A stretch of DNA of 64,000 bases, taken from contig JAKADX010000004.1 in the NCBI GenBank assembly GCA_021818505.1, positions 116,136-180,135 of the forward strand, read 5' to 3'. The notes beneath the pieces are model-generated. The model did not search any database, had not been told where the DNA came from, and saw nothing but the letters and a program-made list of their open reading frames with translations. Source of the stretch: Pseudomonadota bacterium (GTDB lineage Bacteria > Pseudomonadota > Alphaproteobacteria > Acetobacterales > Acetobacteraceae). The position numbers were made by a program, and so were the translations under genes. Shown here piece after piece: positions 25,168-33,391 of this stretch; the first letter of the stretch is position 1, and every line of letters begins with the position of its first letter.

Positions 25168-26481
25168 ATGCCTCAGCCGGAACCCTTCTCCCTCGGCATC
25201 ACCGACGCCGCGGCGCGGCCCGCCGCGCCGCCGGCTCCCGGCGTGCCGGGCGATATGCCGCGCAAGGCGGAACTGGAGGCGGCCCTGGCCGCCGCGCCGC
25301 AGGAGCGGGCCGTGCGCGCGGCCTATTTCGAGCACCTGATGCGCCTGGCCGGCACGCGCAGCGGGCTGTTCTGGGCGCTGCTGCCGGAGGTCGGGGCGCC
25401 GCTGTGGTTCCGTGCCGGCACCCCGGACATCACCGCGCTGGCCGGCGCGTTCCGCGACGGCGTCTATGCGCTGCCGGGGCTGCGCGCCACGCCACAGCGC
25501 ATCGTGGTGATCGGCGCCTATGCCGGCTACGCCACCGTGGCGCTGGCGCGGCAGTTTCCGCGGGCGCAGGTGCTGGCGGCCGAGCCGCTGGCCGACAACT
25601 TCCGCCTGCTATCGCTCAATACGACGCCCTGGCGCCGCATCCGCGTGGCGCAGGCGGCGCTGTGGCACCATGCCACCCGCCTCGCCGCCGCCGCGAGGTT
25701 GCAGGCCGATTGGGCAGTACGCCTGACCGACGAGGCGCTGGACGCCGACCGCACCATCGGCGCCATCACGCTGCCCGACCTGTTGGCGCGCGCCGGCTGG
25801 ACCCATGCCGACATGGTGGTGTGCGATGCCGCCGGCAGCGAGAGGGAGCTGTTCGCCGATCCGCTGGCGCCGTGGCTGCGGCAGGTCGATGTTGTGCTGG
25901 TGCGTTGCTACGACCAGTTGGCGACGCAGGCGCGCGGCATGGTGCTCGCCTGCTTTCCCGAGGAGATGTTCGCGCGCCGACAGCACGGTGCCTTCGACCT
26001 GATCGAGCGCCGCACGCCGTTGACCGCGCTGCCGAACCTGCCGCAGGAGATCACGTTGATCCGTGCCGAGCCGGGCGGAGCACTGTTCCGCCTGCAGGAC
26101 GTGGCCAATGTCGCCTGGGGGTTCTTCATCTTCGACGGCACGAGCTGCCAGTTGCATCCCAACCCGCCAGGGGAGCGGCCGGCGCGCGCCAGCTTCCCGG
26201 TGTTGCTCGACGGACACACGCGGCTGGCGAGCGGCGTGCAGCACGCCGGCTCGCCTGGCTGCACCACCATCCGTTTCACCGCCCGCCTGCTGCGCGAGGA
26301 CGGCACCATGCTGGCCGAGGGCTCGGCCGACGTCGCCGGCCACGCCGCCGACCGGCTGGTGCTCACGCTGCCGGACGGTCTGCGCGGGCCGGCGGTCGCG
26401 GTGCTGGAGACGGCGATGGCGCCCGGTGCCCCGGACAATCGGATGGCCTGGGCGCGCTGGATCGATCCACGATTGAGTTGA
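25168..26481 (+). CDS. FkbM-like methyltransferase-domain protein
   Basis: A 437-residue protein. Residues about 25-80 are helical; residues 90-300 resemble FkbM-type SAM-dependent methyltransferases, with RIVVIGAYAGYATVALARQFP as motif I, VLAAEPLADNFRLLSLNTTPW, and TLPDLLARAGWTHADMVVCDAAGSE corresponding to the family's DxxxAxxxxxDxxKIDxEG region. The usual Lys-Ile-Asp-Glu-Gly is here VVCDAAGSE, so the site is altered. A C-terminal beta-rich module of about 110 residues (from about 325) follows. It could be a polysaccharide or glycan-modifying enzyme; the target is unknown. Divergent from the MarR gene. Confidence 0.65.
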   Translation: MPQPEPFSLGITDAAARPAAPPAPGVPGDMPRKAELEAALAAAPQERAVRAAYFEHLMRLAGTRSGLFWALLPEVGAPLWFRAGTPDITALAGAFRDGVYALPGLRATPQRIVVIGAYAGYATVALARQFPRAQVLAAEPLADNFRLLSLNTTPWRRIRVAQAALWHHATRLAAAARLQADWAVRLTDEALDADRTIGAITLPDLLARAGWTHADMVVCDAAGSERELFADPLAPWLRQVDVVLVRCYDQLATQARGMVLACFPEEMFARRQHGAFDLIERRTPLTALPNLPQEITLIRAEPGGALFRLQDVANVAWGFFIFDGTSCQLHPNPPGERPARASFPVLLDGHTRLASGVQHAGSPGCTTIRFTARLLREDGTMLAEGSADVAGHAADRLVLTLPDGLRGPAVAVLETAMAPGAPDNRMAWARWIDPRLS

Positions 26482-26583
26482 AGCGCTGTAACATAGAGTA
26501 TCTGTCGCGCATTTAACGCCCTTGTCGCAGCGACGAGACGCGGAATCTTCCCAAATTCGCGGTGTCGGCAGGAGGAAACCGCG

Positions 26584-26787
26584 ATGTGCCAGGACAGCGT
26601 GCGCCCTCTCAACTTCGAGACGCTGCTCACCGACCCGCTGATCCGCATGGTGATGGATGCGGACGGGGTGACACCGGAGGCGCTGGTGGCACCGCTGCAG
26701 GCCGCCCGCAACGCGATCGTCGCGCGCGAGCGGCTGGCGTTCAGCGCGGTGCTTGCAACTCCTTCCGCCACGAATGCTCCGGCCTGA
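26584..26787 (+). CDS. Small hypothetical protein
   Basis: A 67-residue soluble protein whose ATG follows a strong AGGAGG eight bases upstream. The sequence begins with CQDSVRPLNFETLLTDPLIRMVMDADGV and is helical, with no signal peptide. I recognise no family; proteins of this kind with an N-terminal Phe-Glu-x-Leu-Leu-x-Asp-Pro-Leu segment seem familiar from related bacteria but without a function. Its last 47 bases overlap, tail to tail, the 3' end of the epimerase gene on the other strand. Confidence 0.6.
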   Translation: MCQDSVRPLNFETLLTDPLIRMVMDADGVTPEALVAPLQAARNAIVARERLAFSAVLATPSATNAPA

Positions 26788-27637
26788 AGCCGAGCATTTC
26801 GCGCGCGCGACGGTTTGACAGCAGCGTTTCATACTCACCGAGCGGTCGCTTGAGCGGGACGTTCGGATAGTAGCGGCGCAGCAATTCGGCGGTCGGCAGG
26901 TCCGATGAGCAATCGTCCTGGGCCGCGTTGAAGATCTGAAACCCGAGCCCGTCGGTTTCGATGGCGCGCAACACCAGTTGGCCGAGGTCGCGGGCGTCGA
27001 TGTAGCTCCAGGTGATGCGCTTGCGTCCTTCGGGGTTGGCGAAGAACTCGGGAAATTTCGCGTATTCGTGCGGCTCGATGACGTTGCCGATGCGGATGGC
27101 GTAGATGTCGAAGCCGCTGCGGGTGGCGAAGGCGCGCGCGGTCGCCTCGTTGCAGATTTTCGACAGCGCGTAGCTGTCCGGCGGATCGACCGGGTACTCC
27201 TCATCCAGCGGCAGGTAGACCGGATCGCGCGGCTCGTAGTTGAAGACGAGGCCGTAGGTGGTTTCCGACGAGGCAATGATGATCTTGCGGATGCCGAGCG
27301 TCACCGCCGCTTCGATGACGTTGTAGGTGCCCATGGTGTTGATCCGGAACACCTCGTTGTCGGGCGTGATCATGATGCGCGGGATGGCGGCGAAATGCAC
27401 CACCGCGTCGGGCTTCACCGGCCGCAGCGACGGATCGAACTCGCGCAGGCCCATGTAGGACGACAGCGCGTTGAACACCTGGCCGCTGTCGGTGATGTCG
27501 GTGATCAGCGTGCGCACGGTGGGATTGTCGAGCGGCGTGCGATCGAGGTTGAGCACCTGGCAGCCGTGCTCGACCAGATACTGCACGACGTGCCGCCCGG
27601 CCTTGCCGCTGCCGCCGGTGAACATGACGCGGGGCAT
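26741..27637 (-). CDS. NAD-dependent epimerase/dehydratase (extended SDR)
   Basis: A 298-residue extended short-chain dehydrogenase. The NAD-binding motif is MFTGGSGKAGRHVVQYL, the active-site pair is YxxxK in DSYALSKICNEATA (about residues 145-152), and SSETTYGLVF provides the catalytic Ser/Thr region. Sequences such as PDAVVHFAAIPRI and INTMGTYNVIEAA are standard for UDP-sugar epimerases and uronate dehydrogenases. The ATG at 27637 has GGAGG upstream. The substrate is unknown; a nucleotide sugar or uronic acid is likely. Divergent from the GNAT gene. Confidence 0.9.
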   Translation of the reverse strand: MPRVMFTGGSGKAGRHVVQYLVEHGCQVLNLDRTPLDNPTVRTLITDITDSGQVFNALSSYMGLREFDPSLRPVKPDAVVHFAAIPRIMITPDNEVFRINTMGTYNVIEAAVTLGIRKIIIASSETTYGLVFNYEPRDPVYLPLDEEYPVDPPDSYALSKICNEATARAFATRSGFDIYAIRIGNVIEPHEYAKFPEFFANPEGRKRITWSYIDARDLGQLVLRAIETDGLGFQIFNAAQDDCSSDLPTAELLRRYYPNVPLKRPLGEYETLLSNRRAREMLGFRPEHSWRKELQAPR

Positions 27638-27722
27638 CGCGAAACCTCCCTCGGTGTGAGGGCGCCGACATAGCGCCTGGGGGGCGCTTGGCAAGCGGGC
27701 GTGCCAGTGTCATCTGGCGACC

Positions 27723-28331
27723 ATGACCCCACGCATCGAATTCTTCGCCGGCGCTGCCATGCGCCCCTATCTGCCGGCGCTGGCGCGGCTGCGCATCGCG
27801 GTGTTCCGCGACTGGCCCTACCTCTATGACGGCGTGCTTGATGAGGAGCGCGTCTATCTCTCCGAACTCGCGCAGTGCCCGCGCGGCGGGATGGCGGTGG
27901 CCTTCGACGGGGAGGAGCCGGTCGGCTGCTCCACCTGCCTGCCGCTCGCCGAGGCGGAGCAGGGTATCCGCGCGCCGTTCCTGGCCGCGGGCCTTGACCC
28001 GGCCCGCTATTTCTATTTCGGCGAGTCGGTGTTGCTGCCGCGCTATCGCGGCCAGGGCATCGGGGTTGCGTTCTTCACGGCGCGCGAGGCCCATGCGCGC
28101 GATACCTCGGATGCCGATTTCGCGTGCTTCTGCGCCGTCGAGCGGCCGGCCGATCACCCGCTGCGCCCGCCCGGCGCGGTGCCGCTGGATGCGTTCTGGC
28201 GGCGGCGCGGCTACACCCACCACCCGGAACTCGCCTGCACGATGCGCTGGAAGCAGGTGGATTCCGCCGACAAGGTGGCCCACCGGCTATCCTTCTGGAT
28301 CAAGCCGCTGCGCGCGGCCCCCCAGGGATGA
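27723..28331 (+). CDS. GNAT-family N-acetyltransferase
   Basis: A 202-residue acyl-CoA-dependent acetyltransferase of the GNAT fold. N-terminal part LARLRIAVFRDWPYLYDG, central strand YFYFGESVLLPRYRGQGIGVAFFTAREAHA with the CoA-binding Q/RxxGxG/A motif as RYRGQGIG, and a C-terminal strand ending RRRGYTHH. Overlaps the next gene (nitrilase) by four bases. In many bacteria a GNAT domain and a carbon-nitrogen hydrolase are fused in one polypeptide; here they look like the two halves as separate genes, suggesting joint action on one substrate (inference). Confidence 0.9.
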   Translation: MTPRIEFFAGAAMRPYLPALARLRIAVFRDWPYLYDGVLDEERVYLSELAQCPRGGMAVAFDGEEPVGCSTCLPLAEAEQGIRAPFLAAGLDPARYFYFGESVLLPRYRGQGIGVAFFTAREAHARDTSDADFACFCAVERPADHPLRPPGAVPLDAFWRRRGYTHHPELACTMRWKQVDSADKVAHRLSFWIKPLRAAPQG

Positions 28332-29197
28332 GCGCGGTTCGCGTAGGCGTGCTGGCCTGGCAGGTGGCGCGCGGCGACGGGGTCGGTGCCTGGGCGGCGC
28401 GGCTCGACCGGGCCGTGGCGGAGGCGGCCGGCGCTGGGGCGCACATGCTACTGACGGCGGAATACGCATCGCTGGAGGCGGCGGCGGGCGAGCGGCCTGA
28501 CATCGCTGCCGAACTGCGGCGCGCGGTCGCGCAGGCCGATGCGGCGGTCGCGGCGGCGCGGGCGGTGGCGCGGCGGCATGGCGTGTGGCTGCTGCCCGGC
28601 ACCCTGCCGTTCCGCGACGGCGATCGCATCGTCAACCGCGCGCCACTGCTCGCGCCGGACGGGCGGGTGGCGTTCCAGGACAAGCACGTGATGACCCGCT
28701 TCGAGGCGGAGGAATGGGGTGTCGCCCCCGGCGCGCCGCCTTCGGTGTTCGAGACCGAATTCGGCCGCATCGGCATTGCCATCTGCTTCGACGCGGAGTT
28801 CCCGCATCTGGTCCGCGCACAGGTCGAGGCGGGGGCATGGCTGATCCTGGTGCCGTCCTGCACCGACACGCTGGCCGGCTACCAGCGCGTCCGACTGGCG
28901 GCGGCGGCGCGGGCGATGGAGAACCAGTGCTTCGTCGCGATGGCGCCGACCGTGGGCGCCGCACCCTGGTCCGGCGCGCTGGATGCCAATCGCGGTGCGG
29001 CCGGCATCTTCGGCCCGGTCGATCGCGGCTTCCCCGAGGACGGTGTGCTGGCGCAGGGCGTGCTGGACGCGCCGGGCTGGGTCTTTGCGGATCTCGACCC
29101 GGTGCGGCTGGAGGCCGTGCGGGCCGACGGGGCGGTGCGCAACCACCGCGCCTGGCCACCGCCGCCGCCGCCCTGTGCGCTGCGCACGCCGGCATGA
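28328..29197 (+). CDS. Carbon-nitrogen hydrolase (nitrilase superfamily amidase)
   Basis: A 289-residue nitrilase-superfamily enzyme with the Glu-Lys-Cys triad: E45 (LLTAEYASLE), K119 (FQDKHVMTRFE) and C153 (IAICFDAEFPH). The fold and length fit amidases or N-carbamoyl hydrolases. The ATG overlaps the GNAT stop (ATGA), and its own stop overlaps the lpxB start (ATGA), so three genes are translationally chained. The real substrate is unknown; other members process omega-amides, nitriles or beta-ureido acids. Confidence 0.92.
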   Translation: MSAVRVGVLAWQVARGDGVGAWAARLDRAVAEAAGAGAHMLLTAEYASLEAAAGERPDIAAELRRAVAQADAAVAAARAVARRHGVWLLPGTLPFRDGDRIVNRAPLLAPDGRVAFQDKHVMTRFEAEEWGVAPGAPPSVFETEFGRIGIAICFDAEFPHLVRAQVEAGAWLILVPSCTDTLAGYQRVRLAAAARAMENQCFVAMAPTVGAAPWSGALDANRGAAGIFGPVDRGFPEDGVLAQGVLDAPGWVFADLDPVRLEAVRADGAVRNHRAWPPPPPPCALRTPA

Positions 29198-30339
29198 CGC
29201 TGGTCTATCTGGTAGCCGGCGAGCACAGCGGCGACGTGCTGGGGGCGCGGCTGATGGCGGCGCTGAAGGCGGCGCGGCCGGACCTGCGTTTCGCCGGCAT
29301 CGGCGGCCCGCGCATGGCGGCCGAGGGGCTGGCAAGCCTGTTCCCGATGCAGGAACTGGCGGTGATGGGGCTGCTGGAGGTGCTGCCGCGGTTGGCGCGG
29401 CTGCGCCGGCTGATGGCCGCGACGGTCGCCGACATCGCGGCACGGCGGCCCGACGTGCTGGTGACGATCGACAGCCCCGGTTTCACCCTGCGCCTGCTGC
29501 GCCGCGTCTCCGGCCTCGGCATTCCGCGCGTGCATTATGTGGCCCCCCAGGTCTGGGCGTGGCGGGAGAGTCGGGTCCGCCACTTCCCCGGATTGTGGGA
29601 GCGGCTGCTGTGCCTGCTGCCGTTCGAGGTCGCGTTCTTCGCCGGTCACGGCCTGCCGGCGAGCTTCGTCGGCCATCCGGTGCTGGAGTCGGGCGCCGAT
29701 GCCGGCGACGCCGGGCGGTTCCGCGCCCTGCACGGGCTCTCGCCCGACGCGCTGGTGCTGGTGCTGATGCCGGGGAGCCGACGCAGCGAGGCGGGGCGGC
29801 TGCTGCCGGTCTACGAGGCGACACTGGCCCTGCTCGCGCCGCGCTTCCCGACGCTGGTGCCGGTGATGCCGACTGCGGCGTCAGTGGCGGAGCATGTCGC
29901 CGCAGCGACCGCCTCCTGGCCGGCGCGGCCGCTGATCGTGACCGACATCGTCGAGAAGCATGACGCCTACGCCGCCGCCGTCGCGGCGCTGACCAAATCC
30001 GGCACCTCGACGCTGGAACTGGCGCTGGCCCGCGTGCCGATGGCGGTGACCTACCGGGTCAATCCGCTGACGGCGGCGATCGCGCGGCGGCTGATCCGGG
30101 TGCCGCATGTCGCGATGGTCAACCTGCTCGCCGGCCGCACAGTAGTGCCGGAACTGTTGCAGCAGGACTGCCGGCCTGACCGGCTGGCTGCCACGCTGGC
30201 TGCGCTGATCGAGGACCGCAAGTCCGCCGCAGACCAGCGGGCGGCGTTCCGCGACGTCACGGCAAGCCTCGCGCCGCCGCGCGGGACGCCTTCGGCGGCG
30301 GCGGCGGCCGAAGTACTGGCGGTGCTGGGCGGCGGCTAG
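29194..30339 (+). CDS. lpxB: Lipid-A-disaccharide synthase
   Basis: A 381-residue GT19 glycosyltransferase that joins UDP-2,3-diacylglucosamine and lipid X to make the lipid A disaccharide at the inner membrane. Signature sequences are LVAGEHSGDVLGARLM at the N-terminus, the conserved IDSPGFTLRL, YVAPQVWAWRESR and the nucleotide-binding LMPGSRRSEAGRLLPV. SGTSTLELAL and MVNLLAGRTVVPELLQ are also standard. The usual partners lpxD, fabZ and lpxA are not present; instead it follows a GNAT/nitrilase pair with ATGA overlap. It ends tail to tail with the cupin gene, the stops overlapping by four bases. Confidence 0.97.
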   Translation: MTLVYLVAGEHSGDVLGARLMAALKAARPDLRFAGIGGPRMAAEGLASLFPMQELAVMGLLEVLPRLARLRRLMAATVADIAARRPDVLVTIDSPGFTLRLLRRVSGLGIPRVHYVAPQVWAWRESRVRHFPGLWERLLCLLPFEVAFFAGHGLPASFVGHPVLESGADAGDAGRFRALHGLSPDALVLVLMPGSRRSEAGRLLPVYEATLALLAPRFPTLVPVMPTAASVAEHVAAATASWPARPLIVTDIVEKHDAYAAAVAALTKSGTSTLELALARVPMAVTYRVNPLTAAIARRLIRVPHVAMVNLLAGRTVVPELLQQDCRPDRLAATLAALIEDRKSAADQRAAFRDVTASLAPPRGTPSAAAAAEVLAVLGGG

Positions 30340-30713
30340 AGCCGGCCGTAGCGGTCCTCCAGCCGCTCGATGTCGTCCTCGCGCAGCTCACGGCCGGTCT
30401 GCACCTCGATGAACACCATGTCGGTGCTGCCCGGATTGGCGATCCGGTGGATGTCGCCCAGGCCGATGCCAATCGACTCGCCGGCCAGCAGGTCGATGGT
30501 CTCGGTATTGCGCGTCACACGCGCGGTGCCGGCGACCACCGTCCATTGCTCGGCGCGATGCTGGTGGCGTTGCAGCGACAGCACGCCGCCAGGGATGACG
30601 CGGATGCGCTTGACCGCAAAGCCCGGCCCGGCATCGAGCACCGCCCAGTCACCCCAGGGGCGGCGGTCGCTCTGGCCGGCGGCATAGTCGTTGCGAAACT
30701 CCAACTCGCTCAT
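30336..30713 (-). CDS. Stand-alone mannose-6-phosphate isomerase-type cupin
   Basis: A 125-residue cupin matching the C-terminal isomerase domain of the bifunctional type II mannose-6-phosphate isomerase/GDP-mannose pyrophosphorylase, but without the pyrophosphorylase part. Metal ligands appear as H50, H52 and E55 in SLQRHQHRAEQW, with a further His in GDIHRIANPGS. The end IEVQTGRELREDDIERLEDRYGR is diagnostic of this group. It probably interconverts fructose-6-P and mannose-6-P or a related sugar phosphate. The ATG at 30713 has GGAGGT upstream. Confidence 0.88.
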   Translation of the reverse strand: MSELEFRNDYAAGQSDRRPWGDWAVLDAGPGFAVKRIRVIPGGVLSLQRHQHRAEQWTVVAGTARVTRNTETIDLLAGESIGIGLGDIHRIANPGSTDMVFIEVQTGRELREDDIERLEDRYGRL

Positions 30714-30761
30714 GGGCACCTCCGCGGACGCCTGACCGTAGCGTGACGGCGGTGCGGATTG

Positions 30762-30986
30762 CTATTCCGGGCGCGCAGCCCTGGCGTGGCGCGACATCGA
30801 CATGGCGGCGATACGCCGCCCCTGCTCCTGCGCGTCGACACGCTCGATGACCAGGCGCGTCCGCACCCGTTCGAGCGCCTGCGCGCGTGCCTGGTCAGGA
30901 TCGTCACCCGGCGGTTGCGCTTGCGCCGGCACGACGAGCATCGCAAGTCCGACTCCGACGCTGACCTTCGCGAAGGTTCTGTGCAT
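30762..30986 (-). CDS. Small secreted protein of unknown function
   Basis: A 74-residue protein with a signal peptide (HRTFAKVSVGVGLAMLVVPAQA, probable cleavage after residue 23) and a mature chain of about 50 residues rich in Arg, Gln, Asp and Ala (PPGDDPDQARAQALER, then basic Arg/Ser). The ATG at 30986 has AGGGGA at a good distance. No Cys, no lipobox and no known domain. It is likely periplasmic or secreted. The gene precedes the cupin gene on the same strand, 48 bases away. Confidence 0.6.
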   Translation of the reverse strand: MHRTFAKVSVGVGLAMLVVPAQAQPPGDDPDQARAQALERVRTRLVIERVDAQEQGRRIAAMSMSRHARAARPE

Positions 30987-31127
30987 GGCGTTTCCCCTTC
31001 CTGGCGGGCGCGAAACGCCGTGCGCACGGCTGCGGTTCGGTCTCGATCCGCAGCTGCACAGGAGGCGTGCTTGACTCGTGCAAATTCGGGGAAAAAGGAT
31101 GCACAGCACGGAGAAGGACCGCATGAC

Positions 31128-32303
31128 ATGACAATTGCGGGTCGTGACGACGGACCGGTATCGCGGCGGTTGCGGCTCGGCATGGTGGGCGGCGGGCGCG
31201 GCGCGTTCATTGGCGCGGTACACCGCATCGCCGCGCGGCTTGATGACCGCTACGAACTCGTGGCCGGCGCACTGTCCTCGGATGCGAAGCGCGCGCATGA
31301 CTCGGCGGCCGACCTGCACATCGCGCCGGAACGCAGCTACGACGATTTCGTCGTCATGGCGAAGAAGGAGGCGAGCCGGCCCGACGGCATCGACGTGGTG
31401 GCGATCGTCACGCCCAACCACCTGCACCACGGACCGGCGCGTGCCTTTCTGCAAGCCGGCATCCACGTGATCTGCGACAAGCCGCTTACCACGACGCTTG
31501 AGGATGCACTCGACCTGGAGCGCGTCGCGATCGAAAGCGGCCTCGTCTTCGGCGTCACGCACACCTATACCGGCTACCCGCTGGTGCGGCAGGCACGGGG
31601 CATGGTGGCGGCGGGCGAACTCGGCGCGGTGCGTGTCGTGCAGGTCGAATACGCGCAGGACTGGCTGGCGACGAAGTTGGAGGCGACAGGGCAGAAACAG
31701 GCCGACTGGCGCACCGACCCCAAACGCAGCGGTGCCGCCGGATGTGTCGGCGATATCGGCACGCACGCCTTCAACCTCGCCGAATTCGTCACCGGATTGC
31801 GGGTCGAGCAGCTTTCCGCCGACCTGACCAGTTTCGTTCCGGGCCGCGTGCTCGACGACAATGCCGGAATGTTGCTGCGCTTCGCCGGCGGCGCGCGCGG
31901 GATGCTGTGGTCGAGCCAGGTTGCGGTGGGCAGCGAGAACGGGCTGCGGCTGCGCATCTATGGCGACAAGGCGAGCCTGGACTGGGGCCAGGAACAGCCG
32001 AACGCGCTGACGTTTACGCCCTATGGCGAGCCGCCGCGCCTGATCCGCCGCAACGGCGCGGGCACCACGCCGGTTGCGGCCCATGCCAGCCGGATTCCCG
32101 CCGGCCATCCCGAGGGCTATCTGGAGGCCTTCGCGCAGCTTTATCGCGATCTGGCCGACCAGATCACCGCGCACCGCGCCGGCCGCAAGCCCGATCCGGA
32201 GAGCCTGCTTGTGCCGGGCATCGCGGATGGCGTGCGCGGGATGCGCTTCATCGCCGCGGCGGTCGCATCCAGCCGCGACGGGGCGCGCTGGACGGCGATA
32301 TAG
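31128..32303 (+). CDS. Gfo/Idh/MocA-family oxidoreductase
   Basis: A 391-residue NAD(P)-dependent sugar or inositol dehydrogenase-like protein. The Rossmann motif is GMVGGGRGAFIGAVHR, and the conserved E/DKP motif is CDKPLTTT at about residue 120. The C-terminal alpha/beta domain contains the catalytic-site GCVGDIGTHAFNLAEFVTG, where the Asp and His of the family lie. The substrate is probably a sugar, inositol or sugar acid. The ATG at 31128 follows AAGGA. It converges on a sugar-binding protein gene and lies near a lactonase, forming a carbohydrate-oxidation-flavoured neighbourhood. Confidence 0.92.
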   Translation: MTIAGRDDGPVSRRLRLGMVGGGRGAFIGAVHRIAARLDDRYELVAGALSSDAKRAHDSAADLHIAPERSYDDFVVMAKKEASRPDGIDVVAIVTPNHLHHGPARAFLQAGIHVICDKPLTTTLEDALDLERVAIESGLVFGVTHTYTGYPLVRQARGMVAAGELGAVRVVQVEYAQDWLATKLEATGQKQADWRTDPKRSGAAGCVGDIGTHAFNLAEFVTGLRVEQLSADLTSFVPGRVLDDNAGMLLRFAGGARGMLWSSQVAVGSENGLRLRIYGDKASLDWGQEQPNALTFTPYGEPPRLIRRNGAGTTPVAAHASRIPAGHPEGYLEAFAQLYRDLADQITAHRAGRKPDPESLLVPGIADGVRGMRFIAAAVASSRDGARWTAI

Positions 32304-32328
32304 CGGGCGCCGGCAGGGAGACGCCGGA

Positions 32329-33282
32329 TCACTCCATGAAGCGCGAAAGCTTACTGTCCGTGATGAACTGATCGAGCGTTGCCGCCGTGACCAGGACGTG
32401 CCCGGTGTTGATGCGTGGCGGCACCGTCTCGCCCCTCGCCGCGGCGATCGCGGTCTTCACGCCCTCGTAGCCCTGGCGATAGAGCATTTGCGCCACGTCC
32501 GCCTGAATCCAGCCGTCACGCAGCAGCGCCAGCGCATTGGGCGCGCCGTCGAAGCCGATCACGCGCACGCGACCCTTTGGAATCTTGCGCGCACGCAGCG
32601 CGGCGACGGTGCCGAGCGTCCCGTCGTCCCATGCGTTCGCGACCAGGGTGATTTTGGGGTGGCTGCGCAGCACCGTCGCGACCCCAGACTGCGCCTCGTC
32701 GAGGGTCCATGACGTGTGCACCTCGATGACGACGGCCTCGGGCTTCAATTGCTTGAGGCGATCGAGAAAACCCTCACGGCGCTCGCGTCCGGTTGACTGG
32801 GCAAGGCTGCCATCGACAAGGATGATCTGATCGCTTGGCCCGATCTGTTGCGCGACCCATTCGGCCTGCGCCGCCGCCGCCGCGAGATTGTCGGTGGCGA
32901 CGTAGCTTTTCGCCAGATTGCCGCCTATCGCAGTATCAACGGCGATGAATGGAATGCCTTTGGCGCTGAGGCGCTTGACCACGGGCACGATGCCGGCGGA
33001 ATCCACCGGCGCTACGGCGACTGCCTTGACACCCTGGGCAACGACACGCTCGATGGCTTCGATCTGACCCTGCAAGGCGCCCTGCGCCGACGGTCCGCCC
33101 ACTATCAGTTTCACGCCGGCCTCGCGGGCGGCATCCGCGGCGCCGGCATTGATCAGCACCCAGCCCTGGTTGGTCGCCGATTTGGTCACGTAACCGATTG
33201 CCAGGGGTCCGTCGGCGGCCGAGGCGTGGGCTGCGAGGCCGGCCAGGATGCAGGCCGCGAAGAACCTTCGGAGCATCCACAT
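32329..33282 (-). CDS. Sugar ABC transporter substrate-binding protein (ribose/LacI-like type)
   Basis: A 317-residue periplasmic binding protein of the Peripla_BP_4 (RbsB-like) family, with a signal peptide (MLRRFFAACILAGLAAHASA). The mature part shows IGYVTKSATNQGWVLINAGAADAARE, AVAVAPVDSAGIVPVV and VRVIGFDGAPNALALLRDG, all typical of sugar-binding members that open or close around a pyranose. GWIQADVAQMLYRQGYEGVK is the family's C-terminal hinge segment. The ATG at 33282 has GGGAGGA upstream. No permease or ATPase adjoins it, so it is orphaned or shares a transporter elsewhere. Same strand as the lactonase gene. Confidence 0.9.
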   Translation of the reverse strand: MWMLRRFFAACILAGLAAHASAADGPLAIGYVTKSATNQGWVLINAGAADAAREAGVKLIVGGPSAQGALQGQIEAIERVVAQGVKAVAVAPVDSAGIVPVVKRLSAKGIPFIAVDTAIGGNLAKSYVATDNLAAAAAQAEWVAQQIGPSDQIILVDGSLAQSTGRERREGFLDRLKQLKPEAVVIEVHTSWTLDEAQSGVATVLRSHPKITLVANAWDDGTLGTVAALRARKIPKGRVRVIGFDGAPNALALLRDGWIQADVAQMLYRQGYEGVKTAIAAARGETVPPRINTGHVLVTAATLDQFITDSKLSRFME

Positions 33283-33391
33283 TCGATGTCCTCCCTGCGA
33301 TGGGGCCATCGGCCCGCGTCATCCTAGGCCCTGCCTGCGGCGAGTCACGATCGCATTGCGCGGCGGGCGGACGCGGACCGATGGCGCGCCG

